Source: Nisaea sp. (GTDB lineage Bacteria; Pseudomonadota; Alphaproteobacteria; Thalassobaculales; Thalassobaculaceae). Taken from it: a stretch of 64,000 nucleotides of DNA. Both the position numbers and the translations under genes were made by a program. The stretch is taken from the NCBI RefSeq assembly GCF_017640745.1, contig NZ_JAEPQA010000012.1, positions 62,001 through 126,000 of the forward strand, in the 5' to 3' direction. Shown here in pieces: positions 33,195 through 41,453 of this stretch (its first letter is position 1; each line of letters begins with the position of its first letter). The notes beneath the pieces were generated by a model. That model was not told the DNA's origin and did no database searches. It saw only the letters and a program-made list of their open reading frames with translations.

Positions 33195-34469
33195 TTATTC
33201 GGCCGCGCCGCGCGCGCGGACGGCGGCGTCGTAGTCGAGATAGCTGCGCTGGATGGCGATCTGGTCGGCGATGTGCATGGCGTCGTGCCAGACGCCCCAG
33301 ATGAAGCTCGATCCCCGGCGCGAGAGCCAGGGCAGGCCGAGGAAGTAGATCCCGGGCTCGCTCGAGACGCCGCGCTGGTGCCGGGGCCTGCCGTCCGCGT
33401 CGAAGGCATCGACCTTGAGCCAGTCATAGTCGGTGCGGAAGCCGGTGGCCCAGAGGATGGTGCCGATCCCGGCCGCCCTCAGCTCCAGCTCCCGTATCGG
33501 ATTGGCGACGCAGTCGGGATCGGGGCCGATGACATGGGCTTCGGGTTCTAGCGGGAGGTCGAGCCCGTTCCGCGCGGCGAAGGCGTCGGCCTGGCGCAGG
33601 ACGGAGAGATAATTCTCGTCGCCCTCGGCGATATTGCGCGCGAGATCGCCGGCGAAACGCATGCTTCCGTCCTCGTAGCCTTCGGTCAGGCCGACGAGGG
33701 TGATGCCCTGGCGCGCGAGGTTCCGGAAATCGACCGTCTCGCCGCCGCGCGCACCGCTGACGGCGATCGCGATATGCTCGGTGCCCGGTTTCGGCGCGGC
33801 GATGTCCCAGAGGCCGAGCACGCCGAGCCACCAGCAATAGTCCCGTCCGCGATAGGCGCGCGGCGGGCGGTGATGCGGGCCGACCGAGAGGATGACCTTT
33901 CTGCCGGAGCGGTTCAGCTCGTCCGCGATCTGCACGCCGGAGGAGCCGGCGCCGACCACGATCACGCCACCGTCGCCGAGCTGGTCCGGGTTCCGGTAGG
34001 CGCTGGAATGAAGCTGCGCAATCCCGGCACTCGCGGGGACGACCGGCGGGATCACCGGGATCTGGAACGGGCCGGTGGCAATCACGACATTGTCCGCCTC
34101 GATGGAGCCTTCCGTCGTCTCGACATGAAAGCCGGGGCGGCCCTCGTTGCGCAGGACGGAGGTCACCTCGACGCCGGAGCGCACCGGCGCCGCGATCATT
34201 TCCGCATAGTCGGCAAAATAGTCCGCGACCTTCTCCTTCGGGATGAAGCTGTCCGGATCGGCATCCGGGAACTCCATGCCCGGGAAGCGGTCGTGCCAGG
34301 CGGGGCCGTTGGCGACCAGGGAGTCCCAGCGTTCCGAGCGCCAGCGCTCGGCGATCCGTCCGCGCTCCAGAACGAGATGAGGAATGCCGGCCTTGCCGAG
34401 ATGCTCGCTCATCGCGATCCCGGCCTGGCCGGCGCCAATGACGAGCGTGTTGATGTTCTCAACGGACAT
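33195..34469 (-). CDS. Flavin-containing monooxygenase (CzcO/FMO-like)
   Basis: 424 residues. FAD motif TLVIGAGQAGIAMSEHLG at residues 8-25; NADPH motif VVGAGSSGVQIADEL near 172. The late LWATGFRTDYDWL is the conserved ATG motif that links the two nucleotide sites. Relatives are single-component, NADPH-dependent monooxygenases acting on nitrogen- or sulfur-containing compounds or ketones. First gene of the leftward operon with RidA-like and DUF1028 genes, and divergent (188 bases) from an M20 amidohydrolase-MFS pair. The neighbours suggest breakdown of an N-containing compound. Confidence 0.88.
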   Translation of the reverse strand: MSVENINTLVIGAGQAGIAMSEHLGKAGIPHLVLERGRIAERWRSERWDSLVANGPAWHDRFPGMEFPDADPDSFIPKEKVADYFADYAEMIAAPVRSGVEVTSVLRNEGRPGFHVETTEGSIEADNVVIATGPFQIPVIPPVVPASAGIAQLHSSAYRNPDQLGDGGVIVVGAGSSGVQIADELNRSGRKVILSVGPHHRPPRAYRGRDYCWWLGVLGLWDIAAPKPGTEHIAIAVSGARGGETVDFRNLARQGITLVGLTEGYEDGSMRFAGDLARNIAEGDENYLSVLRQADAFAARNGLDLPLEPEAHVIGPDPDCVANPIRELELRAAGIGTILWATGFRTDYDWLKVDAFDADGRPRHQRGVSSEPGIYFLGLPWLSRRGSSFIWGVWHDAMHIADQIAIQRSYLDYDAAVRARGAAE

Positions 34470-34657
34470 GCGGAAGTCTCTTCTGGTTCGGTCCGGCAGT
34501 GGCGCCCGGCAGGATGGATCGCGTCAGTGTGCTTGGAGCCGGAGGCGCTTGTCGAGTCCGCGCGCGGAACGGCTTTCCCGGCGACATCGTTCGTTTTCCC
34601 GGACTAGAGTGATCCGCCCCGGGCCAGAACCCGCGTTCCGCAGGAGAGAAGCAACCG

Positions 34658-35806
34658 ATGTCCGACCTGTCCCTTCTTGAGCGGCAGATGACCGAGTGGC
34701 GCCGCGACTTCCACCGCAATCCCGAATTCGGCTTCGAGGAGCGGAGGACCGCCCGTTTCGTCGCGGAGGTCTTGCGCGATCTCGGACTTGAGGTCGCGGA
34801 GGGCGTCGGCGGGACCGGGGTGGTCGGGTCGCTCCGGCGGGGTAACTCGAACCGGGCCATCGCGCTCAGGGCTGACATGGATGCGCTGAGGATCACCGAG
34901 GCGACCGGTCTCGAATGGAGTTCCGCCACGCCGGGCACGATGCATGCCTGCGGCCATGACGGTCATACCGCGATGCTGCTCGGTGCCGCCCGTCTGCTGG
35001 CCGAGGAGGGCGGGTTCGACGGGACGGTTCATTTCATCTTCCAGCCGGCCGAGGAATGGGGGCGGGGCGCGCTCGCCATGCTCGAGGACGGACTGGTGAG
35101 CCGCTTTCCGTTCGACGAGATCTACGGGATCCACAACATGCCGGGCCTGCCGGTCGGTCATGTCGAAACCCGCTCCGGTCCCTTCATGTCGGCCGAGGAC
35201 AATTTCGAGATCGTGCTGAAAGGCAAGGGCGGACACGCCTCCCGGCCGCAAGGGGGACGGGAGGTGATGGTCCCGGCCTGCGCGCTGGTGATGGAACTGC
35301 AGACCATCGTCTCCCGGCGGATCAGTCCCGCCGACATCGCCGTCGTCTCGGTCACCGAGCTGACCACCGACGGGACCCGGAATGCCCTGCCGAGCCTCGC
35401 CCGGATCCTCGGCGACGCGCGCAGTTTCCGGCCCGAGGTCTCCGCCCGCATCGAGGAGGAGATGCGCAGGATCGCCGCCGGGATCGCGATGCTGCACGCG
35501 GTCGAGGCGGAAGTGACCTACAGCCGCGAATTCGTTTCCCTGGTCAACGACGCGGACCTTTCCGCAGCCGCGCTCGATGCCGCCCGCCCGGTTTCGGTTC
35601 GGGCCGGGGAAGCCGCCGAGCCGGTCACGGGATCCGAGGATTTCGCCCGCTACCTCGATCATGCGCCGGGCTGCTTCCTCTTCATCGGCAACGGCGAGGA
35701 TTGCGCCCCGCTGCATCATCCCTCCTACGATTTCAACGACGCCGCACTGCTGCACGGCGCGCAGGTGCACGCCTCGATCGCCCGGGCCCGTCTCGGGCAG
35801 CGCTGA
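34658..35806 (+). CDS. M20-family amidohydrolase (hippurate hydrolase/IAA-amino-acid hydrolase type)
   Basis: 382 residues. Metal-binding blocks LRADMDALRITE, HACGHDGHTAMLLGAA (near 88-103) and FQPAEEWGRGA (near 128) are the M20D signatures; MDAL carries the metal Asp and AEEW the general-base Glu. GHASRP marks the dimerisation lid, and TGSEDFARY the C-terminal metal region. It cleaves an N-acyl amino acid to acid plus amino acid. CAGGAGAGAAG precedes the ATG. An MFS carrier gene follows 51 bases later, a likely uptake partner. Confidence 0.9.
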   Translation: MSDLSLLERQMTEWRRDFHRNPEFGFEERRTARFVAEVLRDLGLEVAEGVGGTGVVGSLRRGNSNRAIALRADMDALRITEATGLEWSSATPGTMHACGHDGHTAMLLGAARLLAEEGGFDGTVHFIFQPAEEWGRGALAMLEDGLVSRFPFDEIYGIHNMPGLPVGHVETRSGPFMSAEDNFEIVLKGKGGHASRPQGGREVMVPACALVMELQTIVSRRISPADIAVVSVTELTTDGTRNALPSLARILGDARSFRPEVSARIEEEMRRIAAGIAMLHAVEAEVTYSREFVSLVNDADLSAAALDAARPVSVRAGEAAEPVTGSEDFARYLDHAPGCFLFIGNGEDCAPLHHPSYDFNDAALLHGAQVHASIARARLGQR

Positions 35807-35857
35807 TGTGAGGCGCCCGGGCTTGACAGCGTCCGGCATTCGGCGCCAAGCACGTCG

Positions 35858-37096
35858 ATGGATCAGGATCCTCCTCGCCCGAACTTTTACCTCTCGAATG
35901 CGCGCTGGCTTGCCGCCGGGCTGCTCTGCACCCTCGGCTCCTCCTTCGGCCAGACGTTCTTCATTTCGCTCTTCGCCGATCAACTCATGGAGCTGCACGG
36001 GCTGACCGCCGGGACATGGGGCAGTCTTTATGCCGGCGCGACGCTGACCTCGGCGGCGATGCTGATCAAGGGTGGGCAATTCGCCGACACGATGCGGCTC
36101 CGAACCCTGGCGATGGTGGTCGTCGGCGCCTTCGCGCTGGTTTGCGCCGGCATGGCGCTGCACGACTCGATCGTGATGCTGTTCCTCATGGTGCTGGGGC
36201 TGCGCTTCTTCGGGCAGGGGATGATCAGTCATGTCGGGATGACGGCGACGGCGCGCTGGTTCCAGGCGCGGCGCGGCCGGGCGATCGCGATCACCTCCCT
36301 CGGCTACGGGATCGGCGAGGCCGTGCTACCGGCGACCGCCGTGCTTGCGATCGCGCTGGTCGGCTGGCGCGGCGCCTGGTGGCTCGCGGCGGCGACCGTG
36401 CTGCTGGTCTTCGGCGGCGCTCTCTGGGTCCTCTTCGCGCGCGATCGCACGCCCCAGGGCGGCGAGACGAGCGGGCCGGCGCCGGGGGCGCTCGGGCGGC
36501 ACTGGACCCGTCCGGAAGCGCTCCGGCACTGGTCTTATTGGGCGCTCTTCCCGGGCATCCTGACGCCCGCTTTCATCGGCACGGTGGTCTTTTTCCATCA
36601 GGCCCATGTCTCCGGCGAGAAGGGCTGGAGCCTGGCGGAGATGGCGGCGGGCTACCCGGCCTATGCGTTTTCCGCCATCGCGGCGGTCTTCATTGCCGGG
36701 CGGATCATCGACCGGTTCGGCGCGCTCGCCCTGCTGCCGCTCTTTCTGTTGCCCATAGGGCTCGGGATCGTTCTGCTGCAGGCCAGCGACGAGGTCTGGA
36801 TCTGGGGCGTCGTTCTCGGCTGTATCGGTTTCGGCTCCGGGTTTTCCAGCGCCCTCAACGGAGCGGTCTGGGCGGAGATCTACGGCACCCGGAACCTCGG
36901 CGCGATCCGGGCGCTCGCCGTTTCGGCCATGGTGTTCTCCACTGCCATCGGCCCGGCCATCACCGGACTCCTGATCGACCGGGGCATCGTGCTCGAGACG
37001 CAGGGTATCGTGATGATGCTCTGGTGCGTCGGGCTCTCGGCGGTCTACGTGCAAGTGGCCGCCCGGCTTCGCGGGCTTATCGCCTCAGCGGCCTGA
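35858..37096 (+). CDS. MFS transporter, monocarboxylate/oxalate-formate-antiporter-like
   Basis: 412 residues with 12 predicted helices. The first helix is GLLCTLGSSFGQTFFISLFADQ; the loop between helices 2 and 3 is weakly conserved; WFQARRGRAIAITSLGYGIGEAVLP near residue 128 is typical of OFA/MCT-type carriers of organic acids. A central polar loop separates the halves near 205-225. It lies 51 bases after the M20 gene and probably imports the amide substrate or exports a product. A short inverted repeat follows at 37133. Confidence 0.82.
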   Translation: MDQDPPRPNFYLSNARWLAAGLLCTLGSSFGQTFFISLFADQLMELHGLTAGTWGSLYAGATLTSAAMLIKGGQFADTMRLRTLAMVVVGAFALVCAGMALHDSIVMLFLMVLGLRFFGQGMISHVGMTATARWFQARRGRAIAITSLGYGIGEAVLPATAVLAIALVGWRGAWWLAAATVLLVFGGALWVLFARDRTPQGGETSGPAPGALGRHWTRPEALRHWSYWALFPGILTPAFIGTVVFFHQAHVSGEKGWSLAEMAAGYPAYAFSAIAAVFIAGRIIDRFGALALLPLFLLPIGLGIVLLQASDEVWIWGVVLGCIGFGSGFSSALNGAVWAEIYGTRNLGAIRALAVSAMVFSTAIGPAITGLLIDRGIVLETQGIVMMLWCVGLSAVYVQVAARLRGLIASAA

Positions 37097-37132
37097 TTCA
37101 GCCGCTGGAGAAGATGGAAGATTTCCCGCAAT

Positions 37133-37153
37133 AAGAGATAGTTGCTGTCTCTT
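37133..37153 (+). terminator. Possible weak terminator after the MFS gene
   Basis: AAGAGATAG and CTGTCTCTT pair over nine positions (one G-U) with a TTG loop, 37 bases after the MFS stop. The following sequence (GTGTCAGTCTTTCTTCC) is only mildly T-rich. Confidence 0.4.
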
Positions 37154-37248
37154 GTGTCAGTCTTTCTTCCCTAATTCCTCAATCAAATCCCGACAAAATA
37201 GGCCGTGAATCGTCTTGACGTACGTGATGGCGACGCAAATCATGGTTG

Positions 37249-37254
37249 TATAAT
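37249..37254 (+). promoter_or_regulatory. Putative -10 element before the sugar-dehydrogenase-like gene
   Basis: A perfect TATAAT stands 33 bases before the ATG at 37288, followed by GCAGGGAGGAATGCA as ribosome site. TTGACG at 37215-37220 is too far (28 bases) for a normal -35, so an activator or another sigma factor may be involved. Confidence 0.4.
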
Positions 37255-37287
37255 AATGGCTGAAAACGAGCCGCAGGGAGGAATGCA

Positions 37288-38544
37288 ATGAAGCGGATTA
37301 TCGCAGCGATACTGGCGTCTTCTGTCATCTCGGGCGGGGCGCTCGCGCAGTCGGGCCAGGTGCCGGACAATCTGGAGAAGCTCTCCAGCTTCAAGACCAC
37401 CGGCGTCACTGAATTCACTTTCATCGAGCAGGGCGGGGACTATGCCGCCGGGATCAAGAAGACCCTGGAGCGGATCAAGCTGCCGGACGGGTTCAAGATC
37501 GAGCTTTATGCCGTGGTGCCGGATGCGCGGCACATGGCGGTCGGCCCGCAGGGGATCGTCACCTTCGTCGGCACCCGCAAGGACAAGGTCTGGTCGGTCA
37601 CCGACCGCAACAAGGACCGGGTGGCGGACGAGGTGAAGGATTTCGCCCCGTCGCTGCGTTTCGCCATCCCGAACGGACCGTGTTTTTCGAAGGACGGCTT
37701 TCTTTACATCGCCGAGCAGAACCGGGTGCTGCTGTTCCCGGCCGCGGAGTTCTTCTACGAGAGTCCGGATGTGGCGGCCTTCAATCTGGTGAAGCAGGGC
37801 GACCTGATCCCGCCGGAGGAGGAGAGCTTCAACCACACGGCGCGGGTCTGCAGGATCGGGCCGGACGGCAAGATCTATATCTCGCTCGGCCAGCCGTTCA
37901 ACGTGGCGCCGGCCAACAAGCTCGAGCTTTATGACAAGTGGGGCATCGGCGGAATGATCCGGATGAATCTCGATGGTTCCGGGCGCGAGGTCTATACCTA
38001 CGGCATCCGCAATTCGGTCGGGCACGATTTCCATCCGGCGACCGGTGAGCTCTGGTTCACCGACAACCAGGTGGACGGCATGGGCGACGACATTCCGCCG
38101 GGCGAACTGAACCGGCAGACCGCCGCGGGGCAGAATTTCGGACATCCCTGGTATGGCGGCGGCGATACCCGCACCAACGAATACAAGGACGAGACGCCGC
38201 CCGCCGACATCGTCATGCCGGCCGTGGCGACGGTGGCGCATGCGGCCGACCTTGGCATGACCTTCTATACGGGCCGGATGTTTCCGGAGAAGTACAAGAA
38301 TGCGATCTTCTCCGCCCAGCACGGTTCCTGGAACCGCACCACGCCGGTCGGCGCGCGGGTGATGGTCACCTTCATCGACGGTGACGGCAAGGCGACGATG
38401 GAGCCGTTCGCGGAAGGCTGGCTGGACGAGGCGACGGGCGAATATCTCGGCCGTCCGGTCGATGTCGCTCAGCTCCCCGACGGCTCGATCCTGGTCTCCG
38501 ACGACCTCGCGGGCGCGCTCTACCGGATCAGCTACGCAAAGTGA
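37288..38544 (+). CDS. Periplasmic glucose/sorbosone dehydrogenase-like beta-propeller protein
   Basis: 418 residues with a signal peptide (IIAAILASSVISGGALA, cleavage near residue 20). The blocks LPDGFKIELYAVVPDARHMAVGP, VGHDFHPATGELWFTDN and SAQHGSWNRTTPVGARV belong to the soluble PQQ-type glucose/sorbosone dehydrogenase family of six-bladed propellers. The second histidine block GHDFHP supports a redox enzyme. Cofactor and sugar are inferred. Its stop overlaps by four bases (GTGA) a diheme cytochrome c gene, which would be the natural electron acceptor. Confidence 0.85.
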   Translation: MKRIIAAILASSVISGGALAQSGQVPDNLEKLSSFKTTGVTEFTFIEQGGDYAAGIKKTLERIKLPDGFKIELYAVVPDARHMAVGPQGIVTFVGTRKDKVWSVTDRNKDRVADEVKDFAPSLRFAIPNGPCFSKDGFLYIAEQNRVLLFPAAEFFYESPDVAAFNLVKQGDLIPPEEESFNHTARVCRIGPDGKIYISLGQPFNVAPANKLELYDKWGIGGMIRMNLDGSGREVYTYGIRNSVGHDFHPATGELWFTDNQVDGMGDDIPPGELNRQTAAGQNFGHPWYGGGDTRTNEYKDETPPADIVMPAVATVAHAADLGMTFYTGRMFPEKYKNAIFSAQHGSWNRTTPVGARVMVTFIDGDGKATMEPFAEGWLDEATGEYLGRPVDVAQLPDGSILVSDDLAGALYRISYAK

Positions 38545-39119
38545 GAGTAGCGATGATCATCGGCCTCGGCGGGCTGCTGCTCGCCGGGGCCGTTCCCGCG
38601 ACTGCCGACGATCCGGCGGCGGGACGCAAGATTGCCAACATGTGCCGCACCTGCCACGGGCTCGACGGCTACGCGAAGATCCCGATCGCGCCGCATATCG
38701 GCGGCGAGCCGAAATCCTATCTCGAGGCCCAGCTCATGGCCTTCAAGACGGGGGCGCGGCAGCACGAGATGATGTCCGTGGTCGCGGCGGGACTTTCCGC
38801 CCAGCAGATTGCCGACGTGGCGAGCTGGTACGCGGCGCACGAGGTCACGGCGGAACTGCCGTCGGGCACCGATCCCGCAGGTGCGCCGCAGGCCTGCGTT
38901 TCCTGCCACGGGGCGGACGGGCTCGCGCTCTTCAAGGACGCGCCCAACCTCGCGGGCGAGACCAATATCTATATCGACACCCAGCTGAAGGCCTTCAAAC
39001 GCGGCAAGCGCAAGCACGAGATCATGAGCGCCATCGCCGCCGAGATGTCGGATGACGAGATCCGCGATGCGGCAGACTGGTACGCCGCCGTGAAGCTGAC
39101 GGTGAAGCCGGTCAGGTAA
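38541..39119 (+). CDS. Periplasmic diheme cytochrome c (cytochrome c4-like)
   Basis: 192 residues from a GTG at 38541 that overlaps the dehydrogenase stop; an ATG at 38553 is the alternative. A signal peptide (IIGLGGLLLAGAVPATA) is followed by two tandem class-I cytochrome domains, each with a heme site (CRTCH near residue 35, CVSCH near 117) and a distal Met region (QHEMMSVVAAGLS, KHEIMSAIAAEMS). The repeated YLEAQL/YIDTQL segments show the internal duplication. It probably takes electrons from the upstream dehydrogenase to a terminal oxidase. Confidence 0.9.
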   Translation: MRVAMIIGLGGLLLAGAVPATADDPAAGRKIANMCRTCHGLDGYAKIPIAPHIGGEPKSYLEAQLMAFKTGARQHEMMSVVAAGLSAQQIADVASWYAAHEVTAELPSGTDPAGAPQACVSCHGADGLALFKDAPNLAGETNIYIDTQLKAFKRGKRKHEIMSAIAAEMSDDEIRDAADWYAAVKLTVKPVR

Positions 39120-39202
39120 TCCTGTCTCGATACATTCTTCGCGTTGCAATGCTTCCGGCGCCTGTGCCTGAATGACGGCCGTACATTTGTGGGAGCATTT
39201 CG

Positions 39203-40474
39203 ATGGGCGGCACTCCGAGCCTCCAGGACTGGCGCGAACGGGCGGCGACGGTGTTGCCTGCCGCCGGGTTCGGCAATTTCGATCCGAGCGTCGTTATCGC
39301 CCGCGGCAAGGGCGCGCGGGTCTGGGACGCGGACGGCAAGGAATATGTCGACTACCTGATCGGCTCCGGCCCGATGATGCTCGGCCACGGCCATCCGGAA
39401 GTGCTGGAGGCAGTGCAGGAGCAGGTGGCGCACGGCTTCACCTTCTTCGCCAACAACACCCACGGCATCGAGCTCGCCGAGGAGATCGCGGCGGCCATGG
39501 CCTGCGCGGGCCAGGTGCGTTTCGTCTCCACCGGCAGCGAGGCGGACATGTACGCAATGCGTCTCGCCCGCGCCCATACCGGCCGCGAGAAAATCCTGAA
39601 ATTCGAGGGCGGCTATCACGGCATGTCCGGCGAGGCGCTGATGAGCCTCGCGCCGACGAAGCGGGTGAACTTCCCGCAGGCGGTGCCGGACAGCGCCGGC
39701 ATTCCGGAGGCGGTGCGCGAGGCGATGCTGATCGCGCCCTTCAACGATCCGGATTTCGTCCGCGGCCTGCTGGATGAGCACGGGCACGAGATCGCCGGCG
39801 TGATCGTCGAGCCGCTGCAGCGCCTGATCCCGCCGGAGCCGGGATTCCTCGCCATGCTGCGGGAGGAAACGGCGAAGCGCGGCATTGTGCTGATCTTCGA
39901 CGAGGTGGTGACCGGTTTCCGCCTCGCCTATGGCGGCGGACAGGAAAAATACGGCGTGACGCCGGATCTCTGCACGCTTGGCAAGGTCATCGGCGGTGGC
40001 TTCCCGCTCGCGGCGATTGCGGGCCGCGAGGAGATCATGCGCCATTTCGACAAGGCGAAGGCGGGCGACGGCTTTACCTTCCAGATTGGCACCCTCAGCG
40101 GCAACCCGGTGGCGAGCGTCGCCGGCCTCAAGACCATGGAGGTGCTGAAGCGGCCGGGCGCCTATGACACGCTCCGCGCCAGCGGACAGCGCGTCATGGA
40201 CGCGATCACCCGCGAGCTCGGGGCGGCCGGTATCGCGCACCAGGTGGTCGGCGACCCGGTCCTGTTCGACGTGATCTTCACCGGCCGGCCGGTGAAGAAC
40301 TACCGCGACACGACGGACGGCAACGCCGAACAGGCGAAGATCTTCAATGCCACGCTCCGGGCGCACGGCATCCTGAAGCCCGACAGCAAGTTCTATATCT
40401 CGCTCGCCCTGACCGAAGCGGATCTCGCGCAAACCGAAGAGGCCGTCGCGGCCGCGGCGAGGGCCCTTGTCTGA
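39203..40474 (+). CDS. Class-III aminotransferase, glutamate-1-semialdehyde aminomutase-like (second copy)
   Basis: 423 residues. Blocks GSGPMMLGHGHPEV, FVSTGSEADMYAMRLAR, FEGGYHGMSGEAL, IFDEVVTGFRLAYGG and the PLP lysine in TLGKVIGGGFPLAA define the class. It differs clearly from the aminotransferase at 24008, so it is a paralogue, not a recent copy. As there, the setting is catabolic rather than tetrapyrrole synthesis. The ATG at 39203 follows GGGAG within 12 bases. Substrate not determined. Confidence 0.87.
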   Translation: MGGTPSLQDWRERAATVLPAAGFGNFDPSVVIARGKGARVWDADGKEYVDYLIGSGPMMLGHGHPEVLEAVQEQVAHGFTFFANNTHGIELAEEIAAAMACAGQVRFVSTGSEADMYAMRLARAHTGREKILKFEGGYHGMSGEALMSLAPTKRVNFPQAVPDSAGIPEAVREAMLIAPFNDPDFVRGLLDEHGHEIAGVIVEPLQRLIPPEPGFLAMLREETAKRGIVLIFDEVVTGFRLAYGGGQEKYGVTPDLCTLGKVIGGGFPLAAIAGREEIMRHFDKAKAGDGFTFQIGTLSGNPVASVAGLKTMEVLKRPGAYDTLRASGQRVMDAITRELGAAGIAHQVVGDPVLFDVIFTGRPVKNYRDTTDGNAEQAKIFNATLRAHGILKPDSKFYISLALTEADLAQTEEAVAAAARALV

Positions 40475-40616
40475 GCAACGCAAGGGGACGCCGCCGCCCG
40501 TGAAGCGCCGCGGCGAGTTCATCCTGAGCGGCGAGGTCGGACGCTGGCAGCGGCTCGGGCGAATGATCTCCGCGCTCTGGCGCTGGCTTGTCCCGGGCGA
40601 CAAACCCCGGCAGTGA
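40467..40616 (+). CDS. Possible 49-residue basic ORF overlapping the aminotransferase end
   Basis: A TTG at 40467, overlapping the previous stop, opens 49 codons: a basic, Pro-rich start (SEQRKGTPPPVKRRGEF) and an amphipathic, Trp-rich end (GRWQRLGRMISALWRWLVPG). No clear ribosome site is separable from the upstream coding sequence. It may be a small coupled gene or chance in GC-rich DNA. Confidence 0.25.
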   Translation: MSEQRKGTPPPVKRRGEFILSGEVGRWQRLGRMISALWRWLVPGDKPRQ

Positions 40617-40631
40617 CAGGACCAGCGATCG

Positions 40632-41426
40632 TTACTGGGGGTCGCCCGGCTTGATCTCGGGGAAGTCCTCGAGCAGGAAAGTCTTCCCGGTCATGCCGGC
40701 AAGCGCGAACGGCTCGCTGCTGTAGGTGCCGAGACTGAGCCGCTCCGCGTGGTTCCTGATCTCGGCGCCGGGCTCGGAATAGTCCGCGACCACCTGGAGT
40801 TCGGTGATCCGGTCCGTCGACTGACCGTCCCAATAACCGTTCGCCTCCCGCACCGGGATGTCGCGCACGCGCGTATTGGCCCGGAAGATCATCTCGCCGA
40901 GATAGGCGACTTCGGCCTCGTTCACCTCGAACACCGGTGCTTCGGCAGCGAGGATGCCGTCGCTTCCGGTGAAGGTGATCACCTTCTTCTTCGCCTCGGA
41001 GACTGCGGCCGCGCCCATCTTGATGATCAGCAGGAACAGCGGGTCGACGGCGACGTCCGTGCCGGACACCGCGTACTGACCGCTGAAATCCGCGACCGTG
41101 TAGCGTCCAGGGTCAAGCTCCAGGTCCCAGAGCCGGCAGACCCGTTCGAATTTCTGCTTGGCCTGTCGGCGGAACTCGCTCTCGAAGCTGATCGTCGTCG
41201 TCTGCTTCACGGAGGCCGGTGCTTCGACGATGCGCTGTCCGTCGGCGGTCACGGGCGCCAGCGAGATCGAAAAGGAATAGTCCGTCACCGTCGGCTCGAC
41301 GCAGAGATTGAGTGCGGCGACGCCTTTGCCCGGCGCGATCTGGATCGGCGGCAACGGTTCGGGAACAGTCTGGCAGGCGGCGGTGAACAGCCCGAGAGCT
41401 GCTGTCATCAGGAAGGCTCGTTTCAT
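40632..41426 (-). CDS. Lipoprotein of the local YWDGQ family, member 2
   Basis: 264 residues. Lipobox LFTAAC with Cys18. The family blocks are present in order: APGKGVAALNLC, a WDLELDPGRYTV segment, GILAAEAPVFEVNEAEVAYLG, GYWDGQSTDRITEL and TFLLEDFPEIKPGD at the end. It is probably an envelope lipoprotein with one beta-rich domain. The next family member lies 27 bases upstream on the same strand, so the two form a tandem transcription unit that lies on the same strand as, and downstream of, the TpsB-like gene. Function unknown. Confidence 0.82.
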   Translation of the reverse strand: MKRAFLMTAALGLFTAACQTVPEPLPPIQIAPGKGVAALNLCVEPTVTDYSFSISLAPVTADGQRIVEAPASVKQTTTISFESEFRRQAKQKFERVCRLWDLELDPGRYTVADFSGQYAVSGTDVAVDPLFLLIIKMGAAAVSEAKKKVITFTGSDGILAAEAPVFEVNEAEVAYLGEMIFRANTRVRDIPVREANGYWDGQSTDRITELQVVADYSEPGAEIRNHAERLSLGTYSSEPFALAGMTGKTFLLEDFPEIKPGDPQ

Positions 41427-41453
41427 GGTGATTTCCTGCTGGATCGTCGGTGT

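Noticed and set aside
37215-37254. TTGACG ... TATAAT as a complete sigma-70 promoter
   Set aside because: The 28-base spacing is far beyond the normal 16-19; only the -10 element was kept.
24008-40474. The two class-III aminotransferase genes as hemL for tetrapyrrole synthesis
   Set aside because: Both lie among catabolic genes, differ strongly from each other, and no heme-pathway genes are near; assignment as hemL is not supported.
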